Of a DNA stretch of 64,000 nucleotides, positions 60,069 to 64,000 are shown piece by piece; the first letter of the stretch is position 1; every line of letters begins with the position of its first letter. The position numbers and the translations under genes are program-made. Source of the stretch: Salticus scenicus (taxonomy: Eukaryota; Arthropoda; Arachnida; Araneae; Salticidae); assembly GCA_963930645.1 (NCBI GenBank), contig OZ005654.1:41532686-41596685 (forward strand), in the 5' to 3' direction. The notes beneath the pieces are model-generated. The model did not search any database, was not told where the DNA came from, and saw nothing but the letters and a program-made list of their open reading frames with translations.

Positions 60069-60720
60069 CTAGTATATAACCCCGTCAAAAATGACGGAAT
60101 TTGAAATCAATTCAGGTAGTTAATCAACGAAAGCTTTGCCTGCTTCGCTGGTCACTATATTTAAAGGAACTCTATATCGCTTTATAAACAAAAATAAAAT
60201 TTTACAAAATCCTGAAATTGCTCAAAGGCCCGTTTCCTGTCCCCGCTGCCTTCGGTAGCAACCCACTCATTCTCAGACTCTCAGGAGCCTATCCCTATGC
60301 CTGTGACAATAGCATACCAGTGGGCTTCTATTTGGGTGCTTATCAGATGACAATTTCGAAACGGGCAGTATCGAAAAATTTAAGTAGCAATTTTATATTT
60401 GAATCCCAGCCACATATGAACAACACTATACGTGGTGTTAATAATATTTTTTTTTCACGTTATTTTCTATGTTTATTTTATTTATTCGATTAACTATAAA
60501 CTGACAACAATTTCACGCCAAATATAATATTACAATATGCTATGATCGACTACATCTATCACGTGAGACAATTAATTTGTTGTGGTTATAACAGTAGTTG
60601 AGTTAGTTAATAGTAGTTGGTATATAGAAAAATAAATAATTAAATATGTAAATAATGATCATAGTACAGTCCCTTGTCGACTTTTGAATTTTTATCGCCA
60701 TTTCAGACAAAAATGCATAA
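60069..60720 (-). mobile_element. Helitron-like element with canonical 3' hairpin
   Basis: On the minus strand a perfect 6-bp stem CCGTCA/TGACGG with a 4-nt loop (60082-60097), nine bases, CTAG (60069-60072) and a following T: a textbook Helitron 3' end. The body includes the TTTTTATCGCC-type unit at 60662-60712 in the same orientation relative to the 3' end as in the 1099 copy, linking them to one family. A 91-codon frame (60218-60493) lies inside but shows no Rep or helicase motif. Confidence 0.65.
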
Positions 60721-61440
60721 TTTATGCGAATATTTTTTCTGTTTCTTTCTTTTCTTTTCTTTTCCCTTTCATTTTCTTTCTTTTCTCTTTTTCAATATTT
60801 TACAATTTATTTATATTTTTGATGTGCTATTTGGCTTAAAGTGGCTTTCATAAAAGTAGAGTCCTTGGCGAAAAATGTCCGATCTATTTCAGCATCAAAA
60901 TTTTAAAATATTACCCAGGATCATCAATGAATTTGCTTTCATTCCAAGCGCGATTCATCCGTGCCAAAAAACATGCTATTTAAACAAACAAGAAAAAAAA
61001 AAAAAAAAAAAAATCTAAAATTGAAGTATATTAATTTTTTTTTGTTTTTGCTCCATTTTCATTTTTTTATTTTTTTATATGCATGAGCAAATTTAATGTT
61101 TTATAATTTTTTTATTTTTCGCGTGAAAGCATATTTCATTTTATGCTTTAAAAAAAAATAATAATAATAACTGGTAAATTTTTTTGGCAATAATTATAAA
61201 TTTAAATGTCCAATTTTGAAGTTAATAGTAGTTGGTTACCACGTTATTATTTTCATATTTTAATTAATTTTAAAAAATCTAATCAAAACTTCGTTACAAA
61301 TAAGGAACCAAATGAAAGGGGCGATTTTTCTGAATCCGTCGGACTAAACAGCTTATCGATCGGGCAATTAGATTTTTTAAAATTAACTAATGTATGAAAG
61401 GCAATTTGCTATATAGATGAGTACGAACCGGAATCGTCTC
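60720..61440 (-). repeat. Helitron-like dispersed repeat, internal and distal blocks
   Basis: Matches 850-980 at 60810-60940 and 1925-2110 at 61190-61340, in the same order as in the first copy. Probably the 5' portion of the element ending at 60069. Poly-A interrupts at 60990-61012. Confidence 0.5.
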
Positions 61441-61628
61441 CTCTCTTGTAAATTTTATAAATAGATGCTAGTGTACCTTTTAAAAATACATATCAATCAA
61501 AACTTAATAAAAAGTAAAACATTATTAACATTGTTCCAAATTTTGACTGAATCGCATTATTTCCGTTAATAAAACTCACCGAATTAAAATATAATCAAAT
61601 ATTTTCATTTATATTTGGAAAATAAAAT

Positions 61629-62822
61629 AATCTGGTGTGTCACTCATACGACTTTCCCTTACCATGAAATTTAATACTATAAATATAGATTGGAGATTAA
61701 GGGGTAAGATAACGGGTGCTGTTATGCAAACCTATGTTAAAACAATGCAAATTAGGCTTCGGAAGAGCTTTATTATCGTCTCCCTCAATCCTCCGTTTCG
61801 TTATTGTACCTACATTTATATAGAATTCAAAGCTGTTACTAAAATCTAAAGTTCATTTAAAATTATTCTGACAACTTTCACGGGCAACATTCTTTGAAAC
61901 TTATCAATGTTGAGCAAAGTTTTCTAGTAACAAACGTTTTAACTTCAAAATACAACATTTGGATCGCCAAAAATTATTTATTTTTAATTTACTCTAAGTG
62001 AGACAGACAAAGATCAAGCGTTAAAAACTTGACTTCGGTATTCAGGAAGACTCAAAACGTGTAAATGTACAAAAAACCAAGCAATGAATATGTAGCTTAA
62101 AACAATACATTATTAACCATATAACCATGTAGAATTAATTTAAATTTATGAGTAGCTTTCCTGGACATGGTAAAATATTATAGTAAAGCACTTCATCTAA
62201 CAATAAAAAAGAATGTTACAGCTTAAATGTTAGCATCCCTGTATATCGTCTGAAGATTATGTACACACCACATGGTGCACATAAATATAACCATTAGTAA
62301 CACACGGCACAACCTGAAATACACTTCCATCAATTTTCAAGTATTGTCGCACTATAATCTAGTTCTTTTGAGTAGCCCTGTAAACGAACAGTGAATGATT
62401 TACATACTGTATTCTACATGAAACATGTTTTTATGCATATAAAAAATATATATTCGTTTCATTTTGTTTAGTGCAGTCTATAGATGTTAAGCTCTACTTA
62501 CCTTCAATTTCCCCCATAGACGTAATGTATTTCAATTTTCTTGGGTGTCTCTGTACACGATCCATTTGCTTGATCTCAATGAAAAGTTTAGTGTAGCATC
62601 CCTATATGATACACATTCCCAAAACCATGTTTGTACATTCTGCTATTATTTGTTCTTGAGATATGCTGATAAGAGATACTCATGCACAGACCAACCGCTA
62701 AAAACATTATTTTTGGATTCAGGGGACCCCAAAACGTTTAAATATAACAAAAACTCGATTTCGAAAGTTTGATCCAAAAAGAATACTTTCTCTACCATTT
62801 ACATGGGTAAGAGAAAGTAAAA
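61629..62822 (+). mobile_element. HINE-like element, copy D
   Basis: The 5' lead-in AATCTGGTGTGTCACTCATAC, subterminal ACTTTCCCTTACC (61651-61663), and 3' hairpin ACTTTCTCTACC (62785-62796) with GGGTAAGAGAAAGT (62805-62818). Ends and internal blocks align with copy A, but D lacks the 11050-11230 segment of A, so the family is mosaic. The ORFs at 61637-61849 and 62545-62772 are incidental. Confidence 0.65.
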
Positions 62823-62829
62823 AGGAAGA

Positions 62830-63600
62830 GAAAATGCTGTTATATGTTTCAACAGTTTTAAAGGGCATTCGTAATGCGTTTTACACCATTTTTGATAAAA
62901 TAATTTAATATATGTATACATTATTTATAATAATACTTTTATATGGATTTGTAATAATAAAGTTAGTGTTATTTTTAAAAAAAATTAATAATAAAATTAA
63001 ATAATTGGTATTAAAATTTAAAATTTTGATTGAGTTGTATGTATTATTTTAATTTAAAGCAAAACGCCCTAATTTGAGCTCAATAGAAAGTTTCTAATTG
63101 AATTAGAATAAATAAATAACTACAATGAAATGAAATAAAACAAATAAATAATATAGATAAATAATATAAATAGTAAAATGTTTCTTTTCCTGCTTATATG
63201 GCGATTAGGTATATTAATGTTTACTTTTATGTAATCAAGCTAATAAATTAAGTAAATTGTCATAATCCTGACAATTTGAATATTACATACATGTTTTGTA
63301 GCCAATTGAGAAGTTTTATCTTAATTTTAAATTTTAACTATAAGCGTTTACTGAAGACTGTCAATTCTCAATACGTAACTTTGAATCACATTTATATGAT
63401 TAAAATATGAACGTTGTGAAATGATAGATAGCAATATATTAACACTATCTATCTATCTCTCTCTATATATATAGATATATTTTTATTTTTTAAATATATT
63501 CTTTAACATGCATGATAAAATGATTAAATACTTTACTCGCACACTCCAATATTCCGTTTTACATTGTAATAGAAAGATAGTTAAAATTTTGCAAATGCTG
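62830..63600. other. AT-rich spacer, no gene seen
   Basis: AT-rich with a small CTAT/TATC tract (63450-63480). Nothing further. Confidence 0.55.
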
Positions 63601-63609
63601 TTTCCGCCT

Positions 63610-63850
63610 ATATAACTCAGAGTTATGCAATAAACTTCAGTCGCGGCGCCTGATGCAACAAGATTCTTCCTTACAGCGGTTGCTATGGAAACGGTCATGG
63701 AGAATCATAGCTTTGATTCTGAGCTATTACCGGGAGAAGAGAGATCTACCCGAAGATGGAATCTGCAAGATAGAAAGTTTAGATGAGCGAAAAAAGGAAA
63801 AAGAGGAAAAATAAAATACGTTCCGGTTTCACCCAGGAAAAAGAATTCTG
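63610..63850 (+). promoter_or_regulatory. GC-richer island: possible promoter or exon
   Basis: Contrasts with its flanks. It has an RFX X-box, an ATG at 63697 with G at -3 and +4 opening 29 codons, and, in another frame, an uninterrupted reading from upstream through CGG at 63677 to TAA near 63813 with a mixed, charged C-terminus. TTCTTCCTTACAG|C before 63677 could be an acceptor. The first-exon and last-exon readings conflict and neither is proven. Confidence 0.35.
63679..63692 (+). promoter_or_regulatory. RFX X-box GTTGCTATGGAAAC
   Basis: A perfect 14-bp imperfect-palindrome X-box, the binding site of RFX factors that switch on ciliary genes in animals. It lies 4 nt before the ATG at 63697, closer than usual, so either the true start is downstream or the match is part of a leader. 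Confidence 0.5.
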
Positions 63851-64000
63851 ATCGCACGTTTGCACAACTTTGAAAGAAAAATAGGCTTCGCCACGTGTGC
63901 TAGATCTTGACAAATGGTTAAAATATTCATCGACGCATTCTAGATGAAGTAGAACCTATTGGGAAAAAAAAAAAAAAAAGAGAGGAAGTGTTAGAGTAGA

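Overview
This window is AT-rich, non-coding-dominated nuclear DNA from a eukaryote, almost certainly an invertebrate. It has abundant poly-A/T tracts, microsatellites, spliceosomal-type signals, Helitron-like ends, tRNA-derived SINEs, MITEs of several superfamilies and a Ty3/Gypsy retrotransposon. An arachnid such as a spider would fit the repeat style and base composition, but no sequence proves it. There are no operons, rRNA genes, CRISPR arrays or intact tRNA genes. Most open frames outside the retrotransposon are short, low-complexity and not believable as genes.

Layout. 0-12.4 kb: dispersed repeats, namely Helitron-like pieces, two copies of a HINE-like element (subterminal inverted repeats plus a 3' hairpin), a 175-bp TA-flanked MITE, a 743-bp TIR element and a 1.0-kb foldback element whose arms carry hammerhead-ribozyme-like cores. 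12.4-20.6 kb: AT-rich spacer with small MITEs. 20.6-21.23 kb: the only convincing host-gene feature, a CpG-rich promoter/5' UTR with an upstream ORF, a good start codon and, 16 nt later, a near-perfect splice donor. It is a plus-strand first coding exon followed by a very long intron. 24.0-25.2 kb: a TIR element. 27.1-36.5 kb: a complete, apparently very young Ty3/Gypsy element on the minus strand. 38-45.5 kb: a hAT-type MITE, three piggyBac-type (TTAA) MITEs, a HINE-like copy carrying a tRNA-like insertion, a SINE and a three-level nest of elements. 47-62.8 kb: Helitron ends, three more HINE-like copies, a SINE and a second long TIR element. 51.6-51.9 kb and 63.6-63.9 kb: two GC-richer islands that look like possible promoters or exons; the second contains a perfect RFX X-box.

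The retrotransposon is the best-supported coding content. It has two 912-bp LTRs with no difference I could find by eye, a 5-bp target duplication, a candidate primer-binding site and polypurine tract, gag (CCHC knuckle) and pol (protease, RT, RNase H, integrase), all open. Gag and pol are in different frames. Directly at the gag stop lies TTTAAAC in the phase required for -1 ribosomal frameshifting, giving a predicted Gag-Pol fusion of about 1655 residues. There is no env-like ORF.

Limits: repeat families were recognised by reading and within-window comparison, not by database search. Superfamily names rest on terminal sequences and target-site duplications. The identity of the host gene starting at 21215 is unknown.
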